In this document: one piece after another, positions 1-12,136 of the stretch | Layout: each line of letters opens with the position of its first letter | How positions within the stretch are numbered: the first letter of the stretch is position 1 | Assembly: GCA_000181795.3 (NCBI GenBank) | Contig: CM012953.1 | Location: 8,564,668 to 8,628,667 of the forward strand | Length of the DNA stretch: 64,000 nucleotides | Source of the DNA: Trichinella spiralis | Lineage: Eukaryota > Nematoda > Enoplea > Trichinellida > Trichinellidae | Direction of reading: 5' to 3' | Translations under genes and position numbers: made by a program | Notes under the pieces: generated by a model | Told to the model about the DNA's origin: nothing | Database searches by the model: none | The model's input: the letters and a program-made list of their open reading frames with translations, nothing else

Positions 1-21
1 GAGCTAAAACGTAACGTCTGG

Positions 22-257
22 CTGTTCTTTACTGTTGTTACTGCTGTTGGCTAGTGAAAAATAAAAATCACTATTTAACTTATTTTTTGTATTGTTTTTT
101 CTGAATGATTACTATCGCATTTGATATAACGTCACTTTGATACAGTAAAATATAGAATAATGATAAAAATTATTATTGAAAACGTTTATCACTAAAAAGT
201 ATAAACTTCACTAATAATATATTGGAAAAACAAAATGTCAATGAATGATAAAACTTA
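22..257. repeat. Dispersed repeat, copy A
   Basis: This segment aligns by eye with 13811-14035 in the same orientation. Shared blocks are a TTG/CTG-rich start, then AGTGAAAAAT, AAAATCACT, AACTTATT, ATTACTATC and TTTGATACA, and finally a TAAAAAGTA..AACTTCAC..ATATTG block ending near AACTT. Copy A carries a short insertion around 115-135 relative to copy B. The copies are clearly diverged (many substitutions and small indels), so this is an old interspersed element rather than a recent duplication. No terminal inverted repeats, target-site duplications or coding capacity are visible, so its class is unknown. The element may start before the window. Confidence 0.6.
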
Positions 258-1604
258 TAAATCTTGATTGAAACAATTCCCAAATAAGGAATATTTTCAT
301 TAGAAAATTTGTCCCGAAATCGACCATCCCTTATTTTTATATTTAGAATTTTATTTGTCAGCTGATGCTTATGCCATTTTTGGTTATACCGTTGCCAGTA
401 GTTGTCTTACGTTGTGATTTCTCTAATTTCATTCAGATAGAATTTGAAAGAAGCTTTTTTGTAGATTTAGATTATAGCTTGGAATGTACTGATCATGAAT
501 AAAGTAGATGTATTATTCTAACATGCTTTTGCGACACATAAAATGAAATTTTTAGAACATGTTTTTGCAATTTTTTTAAATTTCGCGTTCTCTTCTTTGT
601 TAGTTAATGAAAATTAGATGCAACCAGTGTCATCGACCAGTCTAATTTCAAATCAACTTATCAATAAACATACTATAGAAGGAATTTATACATGCTGAAA
701 AATATGTTTGCAATTGTAATAAGAGTTAACTGATACACTTCAGACATAACTTCATGCATAAATCATCAATCAAATAACTTTCCATGATCGAATTAATTTT
801 TTCATTGCTTTACTTTAATGCAGGAATACGGCATCAAACAGAAGAAAATATTGAGTGCAATAATCTGTGAAATTAAAACCCCAAAACCAGGTCAAGACAG
901 ACCCGGCTTTAGTCATCGGAAGGTGAAAAAATTGAAAAATGCACAATTCAGCTGCCAACTAATGTTCAACGTAGGACAACAAATGAGAAAAACTGGGATA
1001 AAATTGGAGTGGACAACCTAAGAATACCCCAAACTATTTCTCTCTCTCTGTTGTACAGCTGAGCGCTATAAACGTTCGATTGCGGGAAATATTGGGGTTG
1101 CGCTGTCAGATGAAAAAAAGATAAAGGACCAAGTTAATACGGAATTCGTTTGAAAAAAATAAGGCGCGAAGAAGTCAGTATTAAAACCTGACTGTCAGTA
1201 ACTCAAAGTGTAGTACTGTCGCCTAACTTGCTTCATACATGCTTGAATGGCATTCAATAAATTTACATTCAATATATTCAAAGCAATAAATTTAGTTTTT
1301 AAAAAATTTCACGTGCATTTAAATTTAAAATTTGTTTGGGATATACATAACTGAATGACATCAACTGTTAACATATTCAATTTTGAACAGAAATATGTTG
1401 ACCTATATAAATATAACTTGCGTTTCTTTAACGTCATACTGTATTTTGTAGTTTGAATTTTTAGTTTGCATTATTTTAGTTTAAAGTATTTAGTTTATAG
1501 TTTTATACTGTAATATCGATAAGTATTCTTGATATGTGAATATGGTTATACCGTTCTCTGAATGTACATATTATAGGACTTGAAAATAACTGATTTAAAG
1601 AGAG
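258..1604. other. Gene-free AT-rich stretch upstream of the TRAIP-like gene
   Basis: I see no supported gene here. A 67-codon open frame at 818-1021 follows an acceptor-like TTTAATGCAG and is somewhat less AT-rich than its surroundings, but it resembles nothing I know and has no partner exon. The part next to 1605 should hold the promoter of the TRAIP-like gene; no clear core element is visible. Confidence 0.4.
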
Positions 1605-3420
1605 ATGCCTTATAATTGTTCCATATGTCTGCAGCATCTGGATCCAAACCAGTCATCTGCACTGTACTGTGGGCATACTTTTCATTTGCAGTGCGTTCAG
1701 GCATGGTTAAGTACTTCAAAAGTTTGTCCTGTTTGCCGTTCGACTGTGAAAAAAAATGCATTAATCAAGTCGCTGTATTTTGGTGACGATTTGTCTACCA
1801 GTGTATTGTCCGATGAACAGTTGGAGTGCATGGTAAGCATAGTTGTTTTATTTTGTCAAATGTACACATTACGTGACCTTGGGAATATGAATGGCAATAA
1901 AATAAAAATTTCAAACTATATTTACGGTAGTTTTAATTTTTTCAGTTTAGCAATGAATGATTTTGTATTCTTTCTTGTTTACACATGAGATTTTAAATAG
2001 TTTTAATAGCAGTTTTCAGTTGGACATTTTCAAATAAATATTAACTAATTTCATTTTTTAATTGTTTTCTTATAATTTTGACATCTATTTCTTATTACCA
2101 GAAACTTCGGCTCTGATATTTATGATTTAATTTTCAAATTATCCTTTATTGTTTTCAGTGGTGAGAGGCATCGGTATTACTTTATGTAGTGAAGTTTGAT
2201 TTTGTGAATCCATTTTTATTACCATTTGCTTGCATGATTTTAGGTGAGTTCTTTGAATGATCGCATCGCACAATTGGAGAAGGAAAATAAAGAGCTGAAA
2301 ACTAGCTGCAGGGTTTCGAAAAATGAAGCAACCAAGAAAAGTCAGCAGGTAATTGTAGGGATAACTTATCAAGTTTGTAATATTTTAAATATGAGTGTTT
2401 AAGCTTGATACAACAACAAAGAAGTTGGAAGAGTTAGAAAAAAGCATGTCAGTTCTGAAGGTAGCTTATGCATCTCATCAAGTAATGGAAGCACAAGTTG
2501 CTAAATTGACAATTGAAATAGAATCATACAAGAAAAAAGTATCATTGTTCAGGCGGTATTGCGATTTATTATATATATATATTTTTTGAAATGTTTCAAG
2601 CACTTGAAAGATGCATTTTTTTATTCTTAGAATACAGGAATTGCTTGATAGCAAAGACAATGATTTATTAAACGTGGATGTGGACACACTTGTAGATCCT
2701 CACGAAATTATAAGTTGTCTTATGGTGATGAAACAGTAAGTGTCTGTTGTTTATTAATTGACAGGTTTGCTAATGAAACTGACGTTGTAGGAAGTTCAAA
2801 AACTGCAAACGCTCAAACTTAGAACTTACAAAAAGTGTTAAAGAGCTTAAGGCAAAAGTGACAAAGTATAAGAAAGCAGTCGTTGCTCTACGTGAAGAGT
2901 TGAAAATCGACCGTGAAGATCCAATGAAAACTCCATACAATCCATCGTTAAGACCACTGATTCAACATAGGTTTGCGTTTGTTGCGTAAAATTTTTTTTG
3001 ATTTAATCGCATTTTATACATGCATGTGTATTTATAAATGTATAAATAATAATAGTTCAATATCGATTGTCGACGAAATTATATATTTTTAGCGGTGCGG
3101 ATATCAGTGACGTAGCCGGACGATGCAACTTTTCAGACGATGATGAGGATTTTGAAATTTGCCGCAGCACGCGCAACAGTCACTTTATAATTTGCAAAAG
3201 TACAGACGTGGTTGTGAAGAAGCCATTGCAATACAAAGGTACTAATCAAATTCCGATCGAGTTGAGTGAGGAGAGCGATAACGATACCTCGTTCAAAATA
3301 AGCGGTGGTGTGAATATGAAGCTTCTCAGTGGAGTTGACCGACGTCTGCGCAAACGAGCTTTTTCCCAACTGAATGATGCTTCCAGCAGAAAGTTGAACA
3401 AGAGGAGAATTTTGCAGTAA
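1605..3420 (+). CDS. TRAIP-like RING finger E3 ubiquitin ligase
   Basis: Six exons (1605-1832, 2244-2348, 2404-2555, 2631-2735, 2791-2970, 3093-3420) join in phase to about 365 residues. Residues 5-45 form a RING-H2 finger: CSIC, then CGHTFH, then CPVC, giving the zinc-ligand set expected of an E3 ligase. A long coiled coil follows (roughly residues 75-240, rich in K, E and L heptads), then a low-complexity acidic stretch and a basic C-terminus. An N-terminal RING followed by a coiled coil is the layout of TRAIP (No poles in fly), a nuclear E3 that ubiquitinates the replicative helicase at stalled or converged forks; that role is family knowledge. The length is shorter than human TRAIP (469), and I see no PIP-box at the extreme C-terminus, where vertebrate TRAIP carries one. 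The start is the first Met, four codons before the RING. Confidence 0.75.
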
Positions 3421-5192
3421 CTATTTTTGCTTGATATTTTTTTATTGGGTATGGAAGGAATTTTTTCAGCTCTTTATTATTAGAATATAATATGCTTTAT
3501 TTCAAAACTCGTAAGGTGAACAGCTCATGTTGATTTTCTGATGCATTTTAAGAGTGATGTGATTCGTGCATTTTAAAGTAGTAGTTTTACAGAAAAATAA
3601 AAAAAATTTTAATCTTCCCTTGAATATATATATATATATATGTATAGACTTTGAACTCATTTTGTATATATTATTGGCGTTGGAAAGAGAACTGTACTGA
3701 TTGATGCTTTTAGTCATTCATTTCCAAACTGACAGACAGCTGTTCAGTAAATGTTGCAACGAATTGCTGTAATAACGATGAGTAAATATTACTTAATGAT
3801 TTCATGATTAAATTTTTTTTCTGTTGTGTCTATCTGCACCGTGTGTATGTTTGGAAAACGATAAAAGAAAATTTTCGATATGGTGAAGCTATTTCAGTTG
3901 ATGTGAAATTTAATTTCTTGAGTTTTTCGTGCACAGTATGCAGTTTTGTAAAATAGTCAATCTCGAAAATCAATAGAAATCAAGTCAGTAAAAAATGAAG
4001 AAGAAGCAAATGTCGATCATTGATTATTATCACCATTTGCTCTTGGTTGATTTTGGATGAATTGAATTAGCCTGAATTACGAAGCAGAGCTTTTTTGAAC
4101 ATTTGGTTGAAAATATTAATAAAAGCAACAATTGCAATGAGCAAGTACATTTTTTAAAATATTTTTCAAATATTTAAGCTTTTGTTGATGTTGATTTATG
4201 AAAAAAATTAATGAAGGAAAAATTGAATAGCATCAGCATAAAAAGCTTTTTCTCTAAAAAAGTTGATGAAAATTTTCAAATCAATAAAAATTTTTTTATT
4301 ATTCAATAATAAACATACAATGAATGTTAAAACTAATACAGTAAGCTTAAGCACAGTTCGGCAGCAGAAACTGCATTTGTTGTAGTGCGACTGGAAACAG
4401 TGAATCTGCAATTTGCATATTTTATTGTTAACTTTTTTCTATGTTTTCAGAAATTTAGCCACTTTTCGTATTATAATTTTGGCAAATGGAATGCTTGACA
4501 AAAGCTACACTTGTTACTCTGGAGGATTATTTGTCAAACTGATTTTTGATTTGTAAAATCTCAGATTTGCTTTTCATGTAGACAAGCTGGACACATTTAG
4601 AAAACAAAGATGCATTAGAAGATTACTGTTGATCTATTCATAGAAAAGAACTGTCAGTTAAAATTGTTTTTTCGAAAATCACCAGCAAAAGCTAACAGTA
4701 TTTCCTAATAATAAAATAATTGATTACATTATTGTAAACAAAAGCTTTTTTTGTAAATTAAAAATTATTTGCAAAATATCAGTGTAAAAGTTGTTGAAGC
4801 TGTTGACACAAAAATTACATTTTGCATAACGTATTTATACTTTATGTTAAATGTGAATTTATAAATTTAAATTTGATAAAAATGGACAATATTTTTTGGC
4901 TTTGATAATTTATTTTAATAAATGGCAAATTTTAATTGGAGCTATTATGCCTAAAGTTCAACATTTAATAACAACAGAAAGCGTACCGATGCGCCGCATG
5001 GAGCAAGAACAACAACTTTTGGATTTATTTGACTTGCAGCAACTACCAAAAATTGCCATCGGTAAAGCGGAATGTTAGGAGTTTTCATTAATTGCCTTTT
5101 CTCAATAACTTTTGCATAAAATTGCAAATCAAATTCAACAACAAACATTGAAGCATCAATTTCTACAATTCATTTCTGCACTTTGATCAAAA
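3421..5192. other. Intergenic stretch between the TRAIP-like gene and cathepsin B gene 1
   Basis: AT-rich, with no supported gene. It holds an (AT)n tract at about 3624-3641. A 43-codon Met-initiated open frame at 4947-5078, rich in Gln and Leu, lies just upstream of the protease gene, but it has no homologue I recognise and no splice partner. Confidence 0.4.
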
Positions 5193-7299
5193 ATGATGCT
5201 TAAGATATTAATTTTGTTGTCGTTTATTTTCCAATTACATGGTGGATATTATGAGCACTTTTTTCATCAACTGATGAGGGAAAATGTGAAACCAGTTGGA
5301 TGGAAAGTATGCAAATTGAATTGAATGCATTTGACAACTGTTTGGTTATTTAGATGGGATTAAATGCTTATTTTGCTGGCATGTCTCGAAGAAGCATTAT
5401 GCAACGCTTTGGTGCGGAGTTCGACTGGCATTCTGACAAGCGAAAAGATGAACATTTATCCCAATCAGAGTGTCCAATTTTACCTGAACAATTTGACGCC
5501 CGAAATCAATGGCCCAATTGCAAATGGATTGGCTTTATTCGTGATCAGTCGAATTGCGGCTCTTGTTGGGTAAAAATATTATTGTGTATATTGCATTTTT
5601 CAGAATCAAAATTATTGTTTATGGAACAAAATTACAATATTATGAATAGACGGCTTGCTTGTTTGTCAGATTAGATTAAATGAACAAGAAGAACAATAAT
5701 AATTAACGAATCAATATGAAAGTAAAAGCTTGAACGGAAATTTTCTTTCATCTTTTTTTGGCAATGTATTTTTCAATGCTGTTAATTAAGAAAATTTGAC
5801 TGATAAAGCAATGAAATAATATGCTTCAAAAAGTACTATTTTATATATTTGAAAATAGTAAATTTATTATTATTTGCATATAGAATAAATTAAAATTTAG
5901 GCAGTTTCCGGTGCATCCGTGATGTCAGATCGTCATTGTATAGCATCCAACGGTACAAACAGTCCATATCTTTCTGATGAGGAACTGCTCAGCTGTTGTC
6001 ATTATTGTGCACACGGGTATTCTGATTATTTTTTTTTATCAGATCTGTTTCATAAATTGTTGTTTTAAAAGAAAAAAAATTACCATTTAATTTTAAAATA
6101 GTTAAAAATTTGTAATGCAATATTGTGAACTAATTATAAACACTAGAAATAATTACAACAAGTATAAAATAAAATTATATTTAAATTTGGGCAGTAAAGT
6201 TTATTGCAAATTTGCTGTGATATGATGTGATAACAAAGATTGCATTTTTCAATAATATATTTTTGTAAATTGATTACTTAAATAAATAACAAAGATTTGT
6301 TTTATTTTAGTAAAAAGTTTTTAAATTGCTTATGAATAATGAAAATGCTTATGAAAATCATCAATTGCTATCATTAAAATTAAAACGTTCAACTTAAGAT
6401 GTCGAAGTGGAAAGATAGAAGCGGCATTTATTTATTGGCAACGCAGTGGTTTAGTTACCGGTGGACCTTATGGTGAGAAAGCTTGCTGTCTACCGTATTC
6501 CATATCACCCTGCACAATGTGCAGGCCGTACATGCTGGCTCCAAAATGCCAACGAACTTGTCAAGCTAGTTATAATTTATCTCTAAAGAGAGATAAGTAT
6601 TATGGTATAGTTTTACTTTAAGAAGAACAAAAAAGGGCAACTTTCACATTCAATATGATAATCTCATTATTTAGGCAAAAGTCATTATTATGTAAATCAA
6701 GATGAATTCGATATAATGCAAGAAATTTACCAAAGAGGACCTGTAGTTGCCGGCTTCAAAGTTTATCATGATTTTTTGTATTACATATCAGGTAGGTTTA
6801 TTTAACTCGAATAGAATAGTAATATATCCGGTTTATTTCATTTAAAATACTGTTTAACTGTTGTAACTTCAGTAAATCATGAATTTTTGTGATTAAAATA
6901 TCTACTTAAAAATGAAAAATAAATGTAAAAAAATATGCAAATAAACAAGAACTAATTTCAAATAAATGCTGTTCTTCCTCGAAAATTAGCATTTGTTCGT
7001 TTAATAAAAAAATTTATTTTTATTTCAGGCGTGTACAGGAAAAGTTCTGCTCACTATTTAGGAAATCATGCAGTAAAAATTATTGGTTGGGGCAAAGAGA
7101 ACAGTATCCCATATTGGTTGGTTGCCAATTCATGGAACAATACATTTGGAGAAAATGGTTTTTCGTGAGAAAATTTTAAAAATAAATTTTAAAAACAGTT
7201 TCTGTTTTAGGCTTTGCTCGAATTTTACGCGGTGAAGACGAGTGTAGAATTGAATCTGCTGTTTTTGCAGGAATACCGTCTCTGCGTAGTAAATGCTAA
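5193..7299 (+). CDS. Cathepsin B-like cysteine protease 1 (papain family C1A), secreted
   Basis: Seven exons (5193-5306, 5354-5569, 5901-6016, 6399-6604, 6675-6791, 7029-7157, 7211-7299) join to 328 residues. The protein has a hydrophobic signal peptide (residues 1-18), a short propeptide and a mature C1A domain starting near [12 protein letters not shown]. The catalytic Cys is in DQSNCGSCW, the His in [11 protein letters not shown] and the Asn in ANSWN. Cathepsin B is a lysosomal or secreted thiol protease; nematode members digest host or food protein. Two departures stand out. The occluding loop, which in cathepsin B carries the paired His needed for dipeptidyl-carboxypeptidase activity, reads [14 protein letters not shown] with no His. 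The usual GGH before the catalytic His is GNH, and the conserved CNGG motif is CRSG. I expect endopeptidase-type or altered activity (inference). Its exon pattern matches the gene at 10430-11921. Confidence 0.93.
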
Positions 7300-7847
7300 T
7301 TCAAATTTTCAATCCGGCAACGCTCTCTTACTGAAGAAAGAATTCTAATTTTTTTCTTCTACATTGAAGCTACAACAATTATAAAAATATTCGAATTTTA
7401 AGAATAAATTATTTAAATTTGAATATAGGTAAAACTGAAAATTCTGAAATAGTTCAAGAAAAAATTTTTTAATTTATGAAAATTAAAATATTTTTACCAA
7501 TGTTGAAGATAAATTTCTAAACTTCATGTGAAAATAAGAAGCATCTTTATGTACATCACACTGACATCATTTCAAATGTGGAACTATAGTAAAAAAATAT
7601 GAAATGTTTCCGCAAAAGTATTCACCGATTGTGTTGGCAAAAATTGTGAAAACAAACCAATTGAAACAAAGATTTCATTATTAATTAGTTAAATTCAAAA
7701 TTTCTCTGAACTTTCTATGCCATAACTGCCCATTATTAGAAGCAAATGAAATGTAAAAAACAATTTCAAAAATTGTACCTAATGTACTGAATTATACTGT
7801 AAATATCAAAATCTGCTCAGATCGATGTAAAATTGTTAATATTTGTA
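7300..7847. other. Intergenic stretch between cathepsin B gene 1 and FRA10AC1
   Basis: About 550 bases, AT-rich. It holds the 3' end of the protease gene, with AATAAA-like motifs soon after the stop, and the promoter side of FRA10AC1. I see no other gene. Confidence 0.5.
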
Positions 7848-9894
7848 ATGGATATTTTAGATGAAGATTTGCGCTCTGAGATTGATATTGAAAGTGATGT
7901 AGAGAGGAGAAAGTAATGCAAATGTTGATTTAATTGTTTTTTTCAAACAAAATGTTTAGGAAGAAAAGGTTTGACTTGGCAGTTAAAGATATTCCCAAAC
8001 GAGAACCAAAGCCTTCCAAGTCGTCCTTTCATGTTGAATGTGAAAAGTGATCATTTAATGATTATTTATTTAAAATATCCTGAATGTCATTATTTTTAGA
8101 GAAGCGACCAGAAGACAGAATTTTGTTCACTTAAATGCGGTATTAATACTATTTCTTGGAATAGCTTACTGTAATATTTTTTTCTTATTTGTTTAAAATG
8201 TATGTGCTTTTGCTTTTAAAATTTTATTTGATTGAAAAAAGTTTTTGACTATGAAGCAAACGAAATCAATTTTTATTTTTTGAAACTGTTATTCAACAAA
8301 ACAAAAGCAAAGTTAAACGGTTAGGTTAAAAATTAAAGTTTTTTATAAAAAGATTTAAAAACATTTTTGAAATAAAATGATCATTTATGCGTTCACTGTG
8401 TGTTTTTGTCTTAACCTGCTTCAATGCGTCCTAAAATTCTAAAATTTATATTGCTGTATACATAGCTCTTTTTTGAGCTTAGTTTATCTTTAAATTTTAG
8501 TTTAATTTTTTGGTCACTGATTTTTTTGTGATGCACATATATGTGATGTTTTAGTATTATTTGCACTGTTGCATAATGTATAGATGACTTTTTGATTTGA
8601 TAGCTTGCATTGTATAGTGTATTAAGTAAAATATTTGTTTGGTTTAACTTTTTTTTATATTTTATGATTATATATTGTTTGCACATCATATTGATTAATA
8701 AATTATAATATTAATTTTAAATCTAATTTTTATCTGTTTATCAGAACAAACTGATGCTTGTATGATATTATTTATGTAGCTGCAACGTAATTTACATTAT
8801 AAATTTAGTATGAACGCCATAAACGTTTGATCAACGAATATATCTTAAAGCATCCTGGTTCAAGTGCTTTACTGAAACGTGACACGTAAGTATGTTGATA
8901 TTTTTTTTATCATTTGCACATAATCTTTTTGTAAATCCCTAAGACTTTAACATATTTTACAGTTTCTTTTTAACGAACTTTATTTGTACAAATAATTTAT
9001 TAAAATTGTTTTTTGTAATTTAAATTATTTACAGGAGCAAAGATAAAACTGACATTGATGTTATTCGTGAAAATTCGAAATTTCTCTGGGAAGATGATGA
9101 CGAACCGCAGACTTGGTAATTTTCTCTTTTTTTTTGAATCCATCGACAGTAATATTTATTTTAATGGGTGATGATTATTTAGGGAACAGAAATTAGCTAA
9201 ACGTTATTATGATAAACTTTTCAAAGAATATTGCATTGGGGATTTGTCGAAATATAAAGAAGGAAAGGTATTGCTTTTGTTTTCTTTTTGTTATATCTTT
9301 ATCAAAGCATATTTTTTGATTTATTCACTATTCCTATTTTTTAAAGATAGCATTGCGATGGCGAATTGAACAGGAAGTAATTAAAGGAAAAGGTATTTTG
9401 TAGATGTGATGAAAAATAATTAATTAATAAAACACATTTTTTTCTTTTTGCATAAATATCTTAGGTCAGTTTATTTGCGGGAACAAGCGTTGTGAGGAAG
9501 AAGAGAATTTAACAAGTTGGGAAGTGAATTTTGCCTACGTGGAAGAACAAGAAAAGAAAAACGCTCTAGTGAAACTCAGTGAGAAAGCAGAACAATTTTT
9601 CAAATTATGAGTATTTTATTTTACCTGAATACCATTTTTTCAAGGACTCTGTCCAGATTGTTCAGAAAAGTTGAATTATAGAAAAATGTAAATTTTTTAA
9701 AATTTAATTTGCATATTTTTTAATGATGATTAAGTTATTTTTTTTCTGATTTCAGATTTGAAAAGAAGAAAAGGAACAAAGTTAAAACAGAAACTTTGCA
9801 TGCAAAAGGAGAAGATCGTAAGCGTTCAGTGGAGGAGGATGATGTTTGCGAAAGTGATTTTGAAGCGAACTTAATTGACGAAATGTTGCTCTGA
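7848..9894 (+). CDS. FRA10AC1: FRA10AC1 homologue
   Basis: Ten small exons (7848-7912, 7960-8046, 8100-8139, 8809-8885, 9035-9115, 9183-9267, 9347-9392, 9465-9578, 9645-9687, 9756-9894) join in phase to about 258 residues. The core is highly diagnostic: YERHKRLINEYILKHPG, TDIDVIRENSKFLWEDDDE, then KRYYDKLFKEYCIGDLSKYK, LRWRIEQEVIKGKGQFICG and a paired CPDC motif. These match the conserved FRA10AC1 domain, a nuclear protein associated with the spliceosome and named for the human FRA10A folate-sensitive fragile site. The two Cys pairs (GNKRC and CPDC) look like a zinc-binding arrangement, though that is inference. The tail is Lys-rich and ends with a short acidic stretch, as in vertebrate relatives. 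The gene sits between the two cathepsin B paralogues and is functionally unrelated to them. Confidence 0.9.
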
Positions 9895-10429
9895 TATTAT
9901 TATATTGTTTACATTTTGATGGTTATTTTGTACAAATTTCTAAAAAAAAAACAGAAGAATAATTCACTATTGAGAAAGTTGAAAATGAAACGTTTTAATT
10001 TTAAATTGTCTTGTTTACAATGTGCATGCTTAATAATTAATTAATTAATTTGTTTGTTTGTTTCTCCAAACAAACTGATGACGCTGTTTTTGTGTAAGAG
10101 TAATATAACTTTTTTTTGTTAATCAAAAATCGATACTTAATTGATGCAATTGCCGATTTGCATTTTTGTCTGTTTTATCTTTGCATCAATGTTTAAAAGA
10201 TTGATTTCCACTTCAGTGATTGTGTAATAATTAATGTACAGTAGACTGAGCTTTGTTGCGCCCAGTGCCTATTTGTAAATTTTAACCAACTGATAAGTAA
10301 GCACCATTTAAGCTGCTTCGTACACAGTTGATAAAGTTGGCAGTAAAGTATTTAAATTTAAAACAGTTCACTGGTGGACAAGTATATTGCAAGTGAACAA
10401 TCGGAGAGCAAGCAAACACCGTTTGAAAA
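9895..10429. other. Intergenic stretch between FRA10AC1 and cathepsin B gene 2
   Basis: AT-rich, with a short TTAA/AATT simple-sequence patch and a TTTG run near 10035-10065. It should contain the promoter of cathepsin B gene 2. No other gene is visible. Confidence 0.45.
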
Positions 10430-11921
10430 ATGTTTCTACAGGTTGTAACGTTTGGTGCGCTAATAAAATTTTCATTTTGCGGTTATTATGAAGATAATTA
10501 TATTCAATTGATAAAAAATAACCAAATGCCGAAAACTTGGAAAGTAATAAATTTATGATAATAGTTTTAAATTTTGGTTTTGTTAAAAAAAGTTTTAGAT
10601 GGGTTTGAATCCTTACTTTTCTGGTATGTCCAAAGAAGAGATCCTCATTCGAATGGGAACCAAGTTGATGAACAGTTCTACTGAATTTGATTCAAAATTG
10701 TCGAACAATAACGAAGCACTTATTAAAAAATTACCAAAGCATTTTGATTCGAGAGAAAAATGGCCAGAATGCGAATGGATTCGGTTCATTCGAGATCAGT
10801 CGAACTGTGGATCATGCTGGGTAAAATTTAGAACAAAAAAAATTAGCATTTTCAAATCCAACATGAAATAATCATATGAAATATTATTTTGATTCAATAA
10901 TTTCAACAGGCAATTTCTCGAATTAAACACTTTCACTAATTGCAGGCAGTATCTGCGGCTTCCGTAATGACTGACAGACATTGCATCGCTTCCAAAGGCC
11001 AAGAAACACCGTACATATCAGATGAACAAATTCTCGCATGTGCTAGCAGCAGCTATGGGTAATGTTGGTTATCAAAGTCTCTTTCCAAGCTCTAACGCTT
11101 CATTGGTGGTCATTTCATTCTTTTGATAGATGTTCAGGTGGAATGATACCATCACCATTTAATTACTGGAAAAAAATGGGAATTGCAACAGGCGGACCAT
11201 ATGGAGACAAATCATGCTGTCAGCCGTATTCAATAGCTCCATGCAGCAAATGTTCATACACTGCATCAACACCGTCTTGTAAATATGACTGTCAAGCTGA
11301 CTATGACATTCCGATAAGTGATGATAAATTTTATGGTACTGAAAAAACTTTTTTTCATTCAAAATACATATTTGTATTAATTTGGCATTTAAACAATGTA
11401 CAGCTAGTGAACATTACCATGTGTCGTCAAATCAATACGAAATCATGAATGAAATATACACGCACGGACCGGTGGTAGCAGGATTCATCGTTTACGAAGA
11501 TTTTACGTATTATATTTCGGGTAAATACTTTATAAATTTAAATTTGTCATTATTTAATATACATGCTTTTATGCATTTTACGCTATGCGAAGAAATGAGA
11601 CTTTTAAAGAAAATTTTCCGATTTATACAATTCTTCATTTAGGGATCTATCAGCAAACGACCTACGTGGCTATGGGAGGTCACGCGATCAGAATAATTGG
11701 ATGGGGAGAAGAAAACGGTATTCCTTATTGGTTGATTGCTAATTCATGGAATACAACATTCGGCGAGAAAGGTTTTTTTTGAAACATAAATCTGGATGAC
11801 AAGTAGTCTTTTTTTATTGGCCATTTTTTCAGGATTCTTCCGCATACGAAGGGGAACAAATGAATGTCGCATCGAAAGTGAAGTGTACACAGGCATTCCA
11901 AAATTGCGCCTTACTTTGTGA
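10430..11921 (+). CDS. Cathepsin B-like cysteine protease 2 (papain family C1A), secreted
   Basis: Seven exons (10430-10543, 10599-10820, 10946-11058, 11130-11335, 11404-11520, 11643-11771, 11833-11921) join to 329 residues. Exons 1, 4, 5, 6 and 7 have the same lengths as in the gene at 5193-7299 and the intron phases agree, so the two are duplicates. Signal peptide residues 1-18; the mature enzyme starts near [12 protein letters not shown]. Catalytic residues are intact: Cys in DQSNCGSCW, His in [11 protein letters not shown], Asn in ANSWN. The CSGG motif is near canonical, unlike copy 1. The occluding loop reads [14 protein letters not shown] and again lacks the paired His of true cathepsin B. 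The role is probably extracellular or gut proteolysis (family knowledge); loss of carboxydipeptidase activity is inference. AATAAA lies within 25 bases of the stop. Confidence 0.94.
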
Positions 11922-12136
11922 ATAAACTAACAATGAAGTTAATTTTTTTCCTTTGCTATTTGATGAGTTGTTCTTTTGAATAAAATTGCATGGGCTGTGT
12001 AAAGAAGTCAGTTTCATCTTTCTTTGACACGTAAATACGTTGCAATAGTCAAAACATGAACTTTAAATGAAAATTATTACATTAAACCCAAAATAAAACA
12101 ACGAATTTTGTTTTGACAACAATCCATAAACTTAAT

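Noticed and set aside
818-1021. 67-codon open frame near the left edge
   Set aside because: No recognisable motif, no partner exon and no supporting context.
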